A stretch of DNA of 64,000 nucleotides from Climacteris rufus (lineage: Eukaryota; Chordata; Aves; Passeriformes; Climacteridae), in contig VZRZ01005482.1 of NCBI GenBank assembly GCA_013398175.1, forward strand, positions 1,576,103 through 1,640,102, given 5' to 3'. The translations under genes and the position numbers were made by a program. How positions within the stretch are numbered: position 1 is the stretch's first letter; every line of letters begins with the position of its first letter. The notes beneath the pieces were generated by a model that was given only the letters and a program-made list of their open reading frames with translations, searched no databases and was not told where the DNA came from. This document shows, piece after piece, positions 24,501-36,812 of the stretch.

Positions 24501-24940
24501 GGTGGGAGTGGAGACCTCCTCATTCCTGCTCCCAAGGTGTTGAGCTGCGTGTTTCTCTTCCTCTTCTGCTTATTTTCACCAGCTATAAAATAAGGATAGG
24601 GCTTATTTAGCTCTTAGTCATGTTGGGAGCATTATTTTACAAGTGTGTTACAGTGCTTTGAAAACTCAGTATTCTCCGAATTATTGCTTTTATGCTGTGC
24701 TAGGGATCAACGACACTGATAAATTGGGGGTGCCTTCTCATTAAGTCATAGGTTTGACCAGCACACAGCAAGGAGAACTGTGAGCTCTCCTCTCCATTAT
24801 GCCATCACCAGAGCAAGGGGCTTATCTGTATTTGCTGAATCATCTGCTGGAGCTGCATAATCAATGTATTTGCTCTGGATACTATTTCCTTTGAAAATAA
24901 CTGCCTGTGAGGCCACACCTCACACTTCTAGTGAGATAAG

Positions 24941-24950
24941 TGGTTAACCA
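24941..24950. repeat. TGGTTAACCA palindrome in a longer imperfect dyad
   Basis: A perfect 10-base palindrome TGGTTAACCA is flanked by TGAGATAA on the left and TTGTCTCA on the right. These pair at seven of eight positions if one base is skipped. GGTTAAC resembles half of an HNF1-type site. Function is unknown. Confidence 0.6.
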
Positions 24951-27900
24951 TTGTCTCAACTGAAGATTGACACTAAGCTGATAAAACCACTCAGCTAACT
25001 GAGCAGTAACTTCATTAACTCCCCACATGCCAGTCAACCAGGGAGTTTTACAAGCTGAACAGAAACTAAAGTTCCCTGAAATGCTGGGCAGACCTCTCCA
25101 GCTGTTCCCAAGTGTTTATTGAGTAAATGTCCCCGTGTCAGTGTACACACTGTGCCAGCTTAAAGCCTGACATTCATTTGTTTCAACCAGCTTTGTTGGC
25201 ATCTGCAGCCAAATCTTCACTGTGACTGTGTGTATCCCCTCAGGCATCCTGGACAACCATCCTCCAGTCAATGAGAATGCACTTTCTTATCTTGCTTCTT
25301 GTCTCCTCTTTTCTCCTTTACAGCAAGAAAAGCACAGATCAATCACAACATGGATAGAGCATCACGGTAGACAAGATATAGTTATCCCCTACCCAGAGAA
25401 GTTATGCAAGTCCTTAAGGTTTTTCTGGCCGTGCCCAAAATGAAAATGTGGCACTTCTGCCTTTTCTCCCCTCCAGATGTTCCACTGCTGCTACACTGAT
25501 GGGGTGGAGACACTGCTGCCTAAAGAGCCTGCAAGGACCTTGTTGAGACCCATTTGCTCCCAAGCAAATCCAGCTAAACCTTTGGGACTGGGTGGGTTGG
25601 AGGTTTGTGGTTTTACGGCTGACTCGGAATTGTCAGGCTTGTTTGCTGTCTTTTCAGAAAATCATGGCTTTTGGGGACACAACAACTTCTCTGACCCAAG
25701 AGCTGTCTTCTCAGGTAGGACTGAGGCACATTGCCAGGACAACATAAAAACCCCAACAAAACAGTAGTACAAGAGAAAGCTTTGAAAGTCCAGTTGAATC
25801 CCAAGAAACACCCCTCTGCAAAACCTCCAGTCTTTACTATACAATCTGCTGAAATCTGGAGGATGATGAATAACATGTTTCAGTTTCTCCAACTGCTCAT
25901 CCAGAGTTCCACACAGGTCCCCAAACCTATAGTGTACAACTTCTGCTCCTTAATATATGGCACTTTTTCCCCCAGCAGACTTAGGAGCCCGAGAAACTTT
26001 CTTGTACATATTACAACAGTCTTGCTTTTATTAAGTCATCAACTGGAGAGAAAAAATATTTGATAGCTCCATCCTATCCATCAACAACTTGTCCTTGCAC
26101 TACATCATAACATTTCTAGCATGCCTCTGCAAAACATACTCTGCAGAGGGATCCCTGACTCCTTGCATTTGCCATTCACACATTGTTTTCATCTTTCTGT
26201 GGATGAAATCTAACTGAATCTTTCACACCCCAGGAGATAGGGTATGATTTTTTTGAACTAAGTTGCAAAGTAAGGAGCTCCTTACCAGAGCAATTGTGGT
26301 TTATTGTTTCAGTTGGTAAATGTTTAAAACAGCAGCCGTGTCCTAAGACCATATCATAAAATGTGACTTGAACACAACCTGTAAATAAATAGAAATAATT
26401 GCTGGGGCTACAAGATCCACCTGGGCTTGGTTGCAGTTCCTTGTATAGTTGTAAAGTTTCTGTCCACCTTTGAGCAAACCAATTAATCTTCCCTGTATCT
26501 CACTTCCCTTTCAGTGCCATGAGCAAAGTTATCCCCGCTGTCCAGAGGGTAAGTTCTACAGCTTTACAGAGCCTCAGCACACCTATCCCCTTACCCCCTG
26601 CCCCAAGGAGGACTTTGGCAGGATCTAAATAGACAGCTTGCAGTGATTTCTCATATTCCCAGACCCATGGGCTTAATGTGATTTTTAAAAAGAGAATTAA
26701 TTTCTAAGCAACCTGTGGTTTAGTTGTTACCCATTTACACCAGAGAGCTGGAAAGTGTTTAAGTTAAGGTGTGACTTGATTAGCAGCATTTCTCCTCACA
26801 GTCAGATACCCCACTCTGTTTTAACAGTCACCATCCAGAGGAGCAAAGGAGAACCTCAAAAGCCAGGATTTGCATAAGGGCCATAGACCACAGATGCTTC
26901 TTGAAACAAAAACAATGAGATTCTTGCTTTGGTGACTTTTTATCCTTGCTCTATTGGTAAGTAATGGCAATTGTGAGGCACTGGAAGTTAGAACCAGTGC
27001 TTGTTTGCCACCTGTTGTTACCACATCTAACCATCCTCCCATAATGAAAGTGCAGGGGCTCCTTCACCCATTTCCTCACCCACTTCTAGGATGCATCTGA
27101 AAAATCCTTGTGTCTCCACAGGAAGACACAATAAAGCCTCATGCTTGCGTTTTTCTGCAGACTTTTTCCTGCTGAGCTGGTGATCTTGTCATCTGTATAG
27201 GAAAAAATAAAGACTCATTTTCAAGGAGAATGAAAAATGGATCTCTGCAATTACAAGGGACTCACCTCTCTGTGCATCACTGGTACCTTCATGATCATGA
27301 CAGTGGCTACCTAGCAACCATGCTATCGACTCAAGCCAGCTTTATTTATATATATTTGTATTTCTACTGGCGTGGCAGAAAGTTGGCTGTGAAAATAATA
27401 AGTTACTTGGATGTGGTAAGCTAAAGTATCTTCTTTCAGAGAATTTAAAACACCATTTCAGCAGCAGCTTGAAGAAGCACCAGCAGCTTGTTTGTGGCAT
27501 GGCAGCTGTACCTGTTAACTCTCCCTATTGAGACATGCTTCTTGTAGGGTTACAGTGTGCAAAAAGTACTAACTGCAAAAGATAAAATCCAAACCAAAAC
27601 AAAAACCACACTCCCCCAAACCCCTGAAAAACAAGACCTTAAGATTTTCTAAGAGCAAGTCCTCTTCCTAATAATGCACAGGAGCAATTAACCCCCAACA
27701 GTGCAAGGCTTCTGGGCCTATCTTAACTTAAGCTTTAAATGTGTGTATTTAATGACAGTTACTTATTGCCTAGAAGACAGGGAGGAGTTAGATGTGCTGA
27801 AGATTTGTAGACAGAGGCAATCTAAGGCAATAAAGATCCTCTGCCTCCCTTCTGTCTGAAAGCAGAGATAGGTTAACCTTATAAAGCTATGTAATTGTGC

Positions 27901-28662
27901 TGGTTGTTTGTATTTTAGATCACTGCCCTTCATTTCAGCCCTCCCTCCTCCCTCCCCAGCATCTATGAAAAACAAAATTAAGCAGAAACAGTAAATCACT
28001 GTATGGAGTTCACCTACCTCATCCCTCTTGCAGCTGACAAGAAGTAAAACCTAGTAAATAAAGTTCCTGCTCATTTTCACAGGGCAACACTTTTGTCAAT
28101 TCATGGGACAAGATACCCTTCTAAAAATCTTTCAATACAGTTCTGTATTCTTCTCAGTTGCCCTTCTGCTCCAGGCTGTAGGCTTGTCACAACGCTCCTC
28201 TCCCTGGCTTTGTTCCAGCCTTCAGACTGGTGATTTATTAATTAACCTTCCCAAAACTTATGTGGAGTGGGAAGCTGCTCCCGGTCCAATTTCACACGCA
28301 AGGAACTAGGAACCATATTTAGTATTATAGAGTATTGGGAAAATTCCCTGTTTCCGCTGGAACTGGGTATTGAATAAAAGGGGTTTGTACAACCACACAG
28401 TATTTGCCCAACAGTTAGAAAGACTGAAACACAAACAGCCAGTAGACACATCAAAGAAAGGAGGGGGAAAGTGTTACTGTAAAAGTAGGCACGGTAATAA
28501 ACAGACATTGAAAAAAAAAAAGCAGTATTGCAATGTAAGAGGAACAGACAATATTTTTGAATACCAATCTACTCATCTTATATGTTTGAGTTGTGAATTT
28601 AACTTCAGGCTCCTACAGGAGCAAATGGTCCTGGAAGAAGTTCACAGTTAACAAATAAATAC

Positions 28663-28678
28663 AAAAAAAAAAAAAAAA
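28663..28678. repeat. Poly(A) run of 16
   Basis: An uninterrupted run of 16 A follows AATAAA (28654-28659) after 3 bases. The signal is closer to the run than in real mRNA 3' ends (usually 10-30 bases), and no target-site duplication is visible, so I annotate it only as simple sequence. Confidence 0.85.
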
Positions 28679-30691
28679 GGTGTCACTTTGGGTGGTGACA
28701 GAAAAGAAACAGATGTGAGATGAGGGCCACTGTCTGCCAAGGTCTGGTCACCTCAGGTGAGGCTTTTAGGAATCAGTTCTGTTCACCCGAAATCCACAAA
28801 CCAGTGGACATATGGACTCTGGTACTTAGAGATAACTTTTTCCTTCAGTTCACATTGTTTGAAGGACTAAATACAATTCTAAAATAATGGATTAGATCTC
28901 AGGTCTTCACCACTAATGCCTTAGTCATGTAGTATCAATTCCTGTCTGCCTTTGTGCTATCCAGCTGGATTACACTGGAAATCCTTATTTTAAAAGAAAG
29001 GATGTGCCAGTGAGTCACCCAACATCTCCTGTGGTTCTGACTGTTTGAGATAGAGTGAAGCACAGCCTCCTGTTGAAAGATGCTGAACCCACAGGTCTCA
29101 GCAGCTGTGTGCCTTTTTAAAGAGGATAGAGGGATCATCAACATCAATTTAAAACACAGCAGCTACAGCTATTTTCTTTGTGAGATGTTCATCCCGTCAA
29201 CATTTGAGACACTCCCTGAGAAAATGTCAAAGTCCAGGTGAACACTGGAAAAAATATTTGTGTTTTTTTGACAGAAGGATTCAAAATCCATTTTAATCCT
29301 GCTGTAGGCACCAAGTTCTTGGTCAGGACATACATTTGAAAACTGGTCTTATTGAGCCAAACATGCCACTGCTTCAAGCCTGCAGAAGCCCATGAAGCTG
29401 AATCACAAACTGTGGCTCCACTTCTTTAACAAGCTCTGCCTTCACCACAGTTTCTGCTTTCATTAGATCTGATGTTAAACATGTTGGATGGAAAAAGGCA
29501 AAGAGACTCTGAGGCAAAGAGCAGGTTTAAGTTTAGCATGGGCTGTATTCAGGGTCTTTAAAATGTGGATGGTACAACTTGAGTCACTCACAGAAAAGCT
29601 AAAGTTTGCAAAGGGCTCTGGGGGTGTTGGAAGAATTATAACAATCATTAATTAGAATATGATCATTCAACCTAGTCTTTGATTCCAGGCATACTTCATC
29701 CTCTACCCTTCCTATTACAACTGCTGATTTGAAATTTCACTTATCATCGTTGTCTGCAGTTTTGAAGTAATGGCGAAAGTTCATAGTGAAGAGTTTGAGG
29801 TATCTTCCTGTTATCAAGGGTTCCTATTAAGTACATTGAATTGATTTAAGCCTATTAGTTTATCAGGAGAGCATAATCCTATTCTTCAGCTTTCAAGGGA
29901 AAGCAGCAACTATCTCAGTTAATTACTGTTTTCTTTGCTGGCACCCCAGAGCAAGCAAATATTCCATGGTCCAAAGTAATTGGTAATGATTGGGAACGAA
30001 TGTGTACATACGGTCCTACTAAGTATAACTAGTAAGGTTAATTGGAAAAACTGGGGGAAGTGTGGGATGCAAAATGAGTGAATTTTCTTCACAGAAGAAG
30101 ATGAAGTTTCCAGTGTACTGAAACCATATACAAGTTTTGCTTGACGTTTACATAAAGAACAGGCTATGAAAGATCCCTAAATGACATAAACTTGTACCCT
30201 ATGAGTCGCCACAGAAACACATCAAATGCAGTCAAAACCAGTTTTGACAAGATGTTGGCCATTTTCAACACACAAGTGTCGGGAAAGCTGCAGGAGCAAC
30301 CCTGTACAGAGACCATAGAGGTACAGCTGCCTGAAAATCCTGCCTGTCCTCACCACAAGCAGCTTTAGGGTCCTTCTCCTGAAGATCTTCTGCGTCATTT
30401 CATGCACGACCACCCTGTGTTCCACCAGCCACAGGATGCTGTGGCAAGGTCAAAGGACAGAGGGAGAGGTGAGGGTGAGTTTGTCCTAGCCATGCTGCTG
30501 TACAGCCGTATTTACCTTCAGGGGATGGAGGAGCTGGTGTTTTGCCCCGATGTGAGGGGTGCTGATATAGTTCACCACAGGTGGACGGAGGATATGCATC
30601 CCAGGATGGGAGACATGAACAGGACCAAAGGAATGGGAACGGGCTGGGCTCAGGGAGAGGTGTAAGGGGAAATGATATGTTTTGCCTCACA

Positions 30692-30720
30692 TGGGTTTGA
30701 ATCCCAGCCAGAGATCACTG
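30692..30720 (+). repeat. Possible MIR/tRNA-derived SINE fragment
   Basis: TGGGTTTGAATCCCAGCC resembles the tRNA-like B-box region of MIR-type SINEs (GGTTCGAATCC). The similarity covers only about 25-30 bases, and no A box or cloverleaf can be drawn upstream, so it is not an intact tRNA gene. This could be chance. Confidence 0.3.
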
Positions 30721-31346
30721 CAAAGCAGAAATCTTCTTGAATAATACTACAGTAATTTTTCCCAGATTCTTTGGAGGTTTCCAATAAAATAGTGCTGTCA
30801 ACTTCAGTGAATCTTTAATTTATACTGGCTGGGGACTTATCCTTCTGCTGGGGCATTTCTAAACTACCTATAATTTTGTTATACTAGCAAGTCAGAGTTA
30901 TTCTGATATATGTATTATTGGTTAATATGGACTGTCATCAACCCTTCAGTCAGCTGGCCATGATTCATGAAAGAAAATCACTTCTAATTAAGCATTCATC
31001 TAATTATTCTTGCCAGAAACAAATGAAATATGCAACCAATATGTTCCATAACAGCTTCAGAAGAGTACCACTAGGATTTGTGAAGCCAGATGATTGAATG
31101 CACGGGGAAGCTTTTCAGCACATGTTGCATGAGAAAATGATCCATTCCTACCTTTTAACTGTCTTCTGAACATTTCAAGCAGTATTTAATGTCAGACTGG
31201 ATTTTGGAGCAAGGCACATTAATGACTACAGTAATTGCTCTTTGGGAGAACAGATTTGAGTGACAACACTTTCTCTAACCTCCAGGGTCTTACTTTCCTA
31301 TGAACAGCTTAATGTTTAAACAAACTGATTTCTCAATATTTTACAA

Positions 31347-31360
31347 NNNNNNNNNNNNNN
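31347..31360. other. Assembly gap (14 N) at a poly(A)/(GA)n tract
   Basis: Fourteen unresolved bases lie immediately before an A-run (31361-31371) and a GAGAGA run that ends near 31389. The gap probably reflects a homopolymer the sequencing could not read through, so its true length is uncertain. Confidence 0.97.
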
Positions 31361-31390
31361 AAAAAAAAAAAGTGAGAGAGAGAGAGAGAA
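31361..31390. repeat. (A)n-(GA)n simple repeat
   Basis: Eleven A are followed by GTGAGAGAGAGAGAGAGAA. This is a purine-only tract on the plus strand, cut on its left side by the gap. Confidence 0.92.
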
Positions 31391-33172
31391 ATCCCTGCAG
31401 AGGCTCACATAACTATTTTTCTGTATTTAATTAAAAAGAAAAGCTCTAGCCTAACATTTTTCTTTGATGTGTCAGTGTATTGTGAGTCTGTTCCATAGAT
31501 AGGATGTTGACCCCTAACAGAATGACTTCAAAATGCCTATAGCTTATCATTCCCTCCGTGTCTGAGTATAAATCTACTTACCAAGTGCCTGGAATAGTTT
31601 TGTGAGTCCTGCAAATTTCTTTCTTGCCTTAACATATCTTGGCTTACAACATCTTAAATATGCAGTAACTAAAGATTTTCTTTCTGATGAGTAGACATGT
31701 ATGTTGCAAATTGTTTATGTGTGTTTGACTGCAAACAGTTGAACTTCCCTAGTATTGAAAACTAGTCTAACTGAAGGGAGAAACAGAAACAAGGTTTGGA
31801 AATATTTGCCTCATCAAAAGGACTAAAGTATAAGGTTACCCTTTAATTTTATTTTTTTACAGCATAATCCAATAACCATTAACAGATGAGTTGCCAAAAG
31901 AGATATTGTGCATTCATTGAAACTACAGCAACAAGATTAAATTCTCAAGATTTGTTCACAATTGTAAGAAAATAATTTCTGTTAAGAAACCTTCTCCTTC
32001 TCAGCCTGAGAAAAATGAATTACAGGGAAATAAGTATCAAACTGGGGGGCTATGCTGTTCAAATATGTGTCAAAAACCAGGAGATTCAGCAGGTTGCTTC
32101 TCATACCATCACATCTGCAGGTTATCAGGTTCTGGCATGCTACTTCTCTGTAATTATTTATTAAAAGACCTAAAATGTTTCAAAAGGATTTTGCAGAGCA
32201 GCTGGAGTTCGGGTTTGTTTCTCAATCCTGCCACAACTTTTATGAGCAGGGAATTTAGAACCACACTGGCTGAAGCAGGTAGGTGATGATCTCCCTTTGA
32301 AATCAAGACTTACAGATGTTTCTTATTAAATCAGTGGGAAGTAAACATCTAAGAAACTTCAAAAATCCAATCTCTACGCTCTCTAGAATAATCTCTGATT
32401 GGAAGCAAGCAATGCAATGCCTGATATGGCTTGGGAGTTCAATGTAAATTGATCATATCTTGGGGATTTCTTGAGATCAGCTTGGCTTTTCATAAATATG
32501 CTACTGTTCCAAGGCCTTCTTTCAGCAAACATAAAATATTCCAGTTTTTCACTGGAAGAGTTATATTTGAATCATAGAACTGACTGTTTAATGATATTTT
32601 GATTCCAAACACAGTTTGTTCCATATTTGCTAGAAACAGGTAATTCAGCAAGACAAGAAAGTGTAGTTGAGAACAATTATTTGAGTTAAGATGCTGCATG
32701 GATCTGGATGCCACTGTTGTTTTATACATACTAAATATCTGTCCTCTGTGGTCAAGATTTGGTCTCAACACTGACCTCTCCAAGAGCCCTGTGTGCATCA
32801 CCAGAACAATCACAGTATAGCCAGCCCTTTATTAATGTACTTTTATATTATAGGGATATTTTGTGACTCCTGAATGGCACCAATGTTTTCTCTTTCTCAC
32901 TCTGAAAATACAGGCAATTTAGCTTTATTTTTCAGTTTTCATAACCAGAGATTACACTGACCTTAATCCACAAATCATTTCTGTCTTACCACATTGACAA
33001 GATTAATCATCAAATAGTTAGATCCGTAGTCATATCTCTCTCTTGCTTTCCTTATTATCATTTCATTAGCTCAAAATTACTGCAAAACCACACAGACTTC
33101 CTTTCCAAATCTGACTACCACTGCTCCCATAAGCTGGAGGAGTATTTTAGCAAGCTGTGACCACAGAAGAAA
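31391..33172. other. A/T-rich unique non-coding DNA
   Basis: No gene, RNA or transposon is recognisable here. Open frames stay below about 110 codons. The sequence is ordinary A/T-rich avian intergenic or intronic DNA as far as can be seen. Confidence 0.55.
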
Positions 33173-33234
33173 GGCAATTTAAAAATTGCCATTGTGGCTG
33201 CATCCTTCTATGATTTCTGCCACAGCACCCAAAA

Positions 33235-33292
33235 CAGTGAGGAGCTGAGGAAACATCAAAGCAGTGAGGAGCTGAGGAAGCTCCAAGGCAGT
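33235..33292. repeat. 27-base tandem repeat (about 2.1 copies)
   Basis: CAGTGAGGAGCTGAGGAA begins at 33235 and again at 33262, and CAGT recurs at 33289. This gives a 27-base period. Copies differ in the last third of the unit. Twenty-seven is a multiple of three, but the frames across it have no other coding signs. Confidence 0.88.
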
Positions 33293-34280
33293 AAAACTGG
33301 AGCAGAGGGATGTACTGAGAGGCTGGAGGTGCAGGGTCCCTGAGAAGGCTGCCCCACACCATTGTTCACAAGGCCAAAGCACCCAACTTGTTTCTCCTTC
33401 TGCCTCCCGCAGCTCCCAGAGGCATGAAGCGCATTTTCCCATGTCAGAGTTCTGCTTTCACTTGTTCTGCAACATGAACTTGTGACTCACTCGCCACTCA
33501 GCAAGAGCAGTGCTCTCTCCTCTCCCTGCACCTCTGGCAGTGATGCCTGGTGCCCACATCATCCCTCCTCCCAGTGGGTTCAGCCCTGGCTTCAGACCCC
33601 AGGGGAACAGGAACTCCATGGGTGCTGAGTCTTGTGAGATGGACAAATTTAAGGGCATGCCCTTTGCTTGATGTTTTCAAGTGGACAGGTCTCCACTTAG
33701 CTGTGAGGGATTTCTTTTGTTAACAAGCCCTTTCAACAACCCTGTGTGCTGTTCAAAGGGTCCAAGCACTTAACTTTAGATTTTTGCTTCTATTCCAGGG
33801 ACCAGTTGGCTAAATATTCAATTTGCAGCATCTAAACATATGGGCATTTACATTCTTTATCACATATAGCTGAGAGTCCACTGAGCAGTGAGACTTATTT
33901 ATGCTAACTGTTCATTTTGCATTGTTTTTAATACTGCAAAATAAGGATTTAAATTTGTTTGCAGACAGAAAGCAAATTATTTTTATGTTGTGCTGCCAGA
34001 GTAAAATTTTGCTGCATGCAACTTTCTTCTTTTCTCAGAAGCTATCTAAAAACAAATGTCATACACCTGCCTTGTCTCTGTATACCATTCAGCCACTAAA
34101 GCTAGACATGCATATAGAATTCTGATAAAAGCCTCAGTGAAGCCTAGAGGCAGAACTTCACATGCACTGCCTTTGCCAACTGTCCTACTTGCTTCCCACA
34201 TCAGAGAGCTTAGACTGTCCTAGCCCAAACTTCCCCCAAGAAACACCTTTCATATAACATACCTTATCTTCTGGTCAGCC
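33293..34280. other. Unique non-coding DNA
   Basis: A mildly G/C-richer segment (about 33300-33660) with overlapping minus-strand frames of 66 to 87 codons is followed by A/T-rich DNA. No domain or splice structure is recognised. Confidence 0.5.
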
Positions 34281-34368
34281 CTGAAGTGATCAGGCAGTTG
34301 GACTTGATGGTCACTGTAAGCCTCTACAAATTGAAATATTTTATTCTCCTCTATTCTCCTCTATTCTA
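34281..34368 (+). mobile_element. CR1-type LINE 3' end with 10-base tail repeat
   Basis: The block GGCAGTTGGACTTGATGG, TCACTGTAAGCCTCTACAAA and TTGAAATATT matches the layout of CR1 3' ends, in which GTTGGACTxGATGATC precedes a CTTCCAACTGAAATATTCT-type terminus. It then runs into TTATTCTCCT, CTATTCTCCT and CTATTCT, a 10-base period that is a variant of the short ATTCT-type tail repeats found on CR1. Only about 90 bases remain, so the subfamily cannot be named. Confidence 0.65.
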
Positions 34369-36780
34369 AACCAAAAAATCCATTTCCTTGCTCTTTGCAT
34401 GGTGGAGGTTGGCCCAATTTTCCCATTCAGTTTCCTTCAGGCCACATTATCCCCTTGGAGCACTGGCAGACATGGCAGTTCAGGTTGATCACGACATGAA
34501 CCAAGGCCAGAAGCACATTCCAGCGCTGGGAAGATCCCTCACCTCACACCACAGCTCCCATGGGCAAGGAGGAATCACAAGCCAAAATGCTGCTGGCACT
34601 CTAGAATGTATGACAGACTCATTTTGCTGGAGCATATGAATTGGCAAATTACATCTTCTGAATCAGACTGGGCCTCAACAAGTCTTGTACTGTCTGATAC
34701 ACCTCAGTTTCTGGGATTTTACGTCATCCAGGTTTCTGTTTCACACCAGTAATTTCTGTCTTCCGAAGGAAATGCTCTTGTTTTCACATTCTGGAAAACA
34801 TTGTGACTGATGTTATGCTGCTGCAGCAATACACCACTTGCTAAGAGCTATTTTGGAAATCCATGTCAGGTTCTTTCAACCATTTTTATTCTTTTCTTCT
34901 CCGTTAAATCAGAGTAGCATCCTGGGCTGCAGTCAGAGAAATCACAACCATTGATTTCTAATCTGTGCTAGTTAATGCAATTCCCCCAAAATTTTGTGGT
35001 AATCTCATCTTCTCCAAAGTTATAGAGATGATCTGCTCATGAGCCAAGCCAGGAGCAGCTCCTGTTGGATTTCAGAGGGACAGATTCTCATGGTGTGCAT
35101 ACCCAGCCTCTGGGCTTCTGCAGGTGGGAGAACATCTCTAAAGCACGTTCCAAGGAATACTGAGATCAGATGGACAAATCAGAGCCTAAAGAAATTGGGG
35201 ACCAACCAGTCTGATCTCACCCAGCTGTGTCCCACTGCTTTTGAATTTGCAGAGATTTAAAAGATAAGAAAGACATAAATCTGAGAAAGATTTTCCTGCA
35301 TTGGATAACCAAGCAAAGCTCGCTCCTGTCATAAAAAGTGTTTTCAGGATAAGATTGTACTGTGGTATGGACTGAAAGTTTTTCAGTTATACCTGCTACG
35401 TTGAAATGACAAGTGTCAATCCCTGCACTTTAAAGCATAAAATAAAGTCAGAAAAAAATTCCCTGAGGATGAAAGCTTTGCAAAGTTTTGTCAAAAAAAA
35501 AGACACTGTACAATAATTTTACCTTCTGACGGAATACCTATGAATATCAGTGGAGACAAGTGATTGGACTAATCACTGGTGTGTGACATTAAGATTCCTA
35601 CAGAGGGAATCACTGTAAAATTACTGGGAGATATGATAAGTTCACACTGCCTTCACCTACGAAAATAAATATCTTGTGGGTAGGTTATGGTATAAAACGT
35701 GTAATCACTATCAAATGAGCACAAAAAGGTTTCTCTTTTATTATTATTACAAGAAGACAAGAAAATTCTTTTTGTCATTAGTTGTTCAGATATTTTGCTT
35801 CCTGGGTTGAGAGCTCTGGAGGCACCAATAATACACAGACTAAGGATTTCTCTCTTTTTCCCAAAATGTGCCAGCCAAACAATTTTAGGAAACTCACCAA
35901 CCTGAATGACTGCAATAGTTTGTTAAGATTAAGGATGAATGTGCTGGATCCTGACAAGCAGTAAGTCACTGGGACAGTGGAGAAGAGTACAGCAGAATGC
36001 CCCATGAGCAGTCCAGATATGGTCACCAGTGCAGCTATGAGCTTCCAAAGCAGTTACAGAGTTGTGCCCATAAGGAAAATAAATCTGTAATGTAGTAAAC
36101 ATTTCAGAGTGGTTTTTGACTGGAGTCCACAGTGTGTCAACATGCAAAAATTTAATTAGCCCTCATTCTGCACTAAATACCTCAGAGCCCTGTAGTTGAG
36201 CAAAGTGCCCATGAAAGCCATGGAGCCCTTTAGAATAAGGAGGGACACATAGTTTGTACTTTTTTTCCTAATAAATCTACAAATATCTCATCCAAGCTTT
36301 AAATAACGCAGGCAAGCTGTTTCCTTCTTCCTACAAATTTGCCTTAAATGGAAAAACACACTTCCTAATTTGAAATGGTCAGTTCTAATGGAAATATGGG
36401 GCTACATCCAAGTGATAAACTTTTGCTTCTAGAATTAAAGAAGCAAAGGAAGTCTGCTTCAGAGCAAATGCAGCAATTTTAAATTCCTTCCTTGCTTATG
36501 CTGTTGTATAGTTAGGGTATCATTAAGCTTTGTCAACCTACTATCAGAGATGAATCAAGGTAGTGGGAGCAGCTTTGAAAGCTGTGGAAGTTTATCCCAG
36601 GTGAGGATGCATCCGGCAGTTTTTGCCTGTGTGTGGGCATGAGCACGTACTGAGGAGGAAAACACACGTGCGAGCACAGATTCCCAGTTTTCTCCATTTG
36701 TTTATTTTTAACAATTTCTCAGCTCAGCCACTGTTTAAAGTGTAAGCTCTTTCAAAGCTCTCTTTAAAAGTCCTACACTC

Positions 36781-36812
36781 TTTGAGAGACATTTGAGAAA
36801 ATGTCTCTCGAA
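36781..36812. repeat. Short strong hairpin (11-bp perfect stem, 4-base loop)
   Basis: GAGAGACATTT (36784-36794), loop GAGA, and AAATGTCTCTC (36799-36809) pair perfectly. One G.U pair and two A-T pairs outside extend the stem to 14 bp. It is too short for a usual microRNA precursor, which has about 30 paired bases. Confidence 0.9.

Larger units (their letters stand above)
21095..31346. other. Unique non-coding DNA with no recognised gene
   Basis: About 10 kb contains no defensible gene. Frames reach 152 codons only by overlapping the CR1 end and 137 codons near 24.1-24.5 kb. None shows a domain, signal peptide or membrane segment worth reporting. Small structured items are a 20-base tandem duplication at 21547, a palindrome at 24941, an A16 run at 28663 and a possible MIR scrap near 30692. 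Long runs of polypyrimidine suggest candidate splice acceptors, but no acceptor-donor pair encloses a recognisable exon. Confidence 0.55.

Noticed and set aside
5676..26876. Isolated POU octamers near 5676, 10089, 17347 and 26869
   Set aside because: An octamer is expected a few times by chance in 64 kb of A/T-rich DNA. Only the close pair at 19711 and 19762 was kept, because of its context.
30231..30248. GTCAAAAC/GTTTTGAC inverted repeat, with similar 8-base ones at 33173, 44878 and 46681
   Set aside because: Inverted repeats with 8-base arms and short spacers are expected about ten times by chance in 64 kb, so single examples carry no information.
30680..30725. tRNA gene suggested by GGGTTTGAATCCCA
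   Set aside because: Only the T-arm-like part is present. No A box, anticodon arm or acceptor pairing could be drawn.
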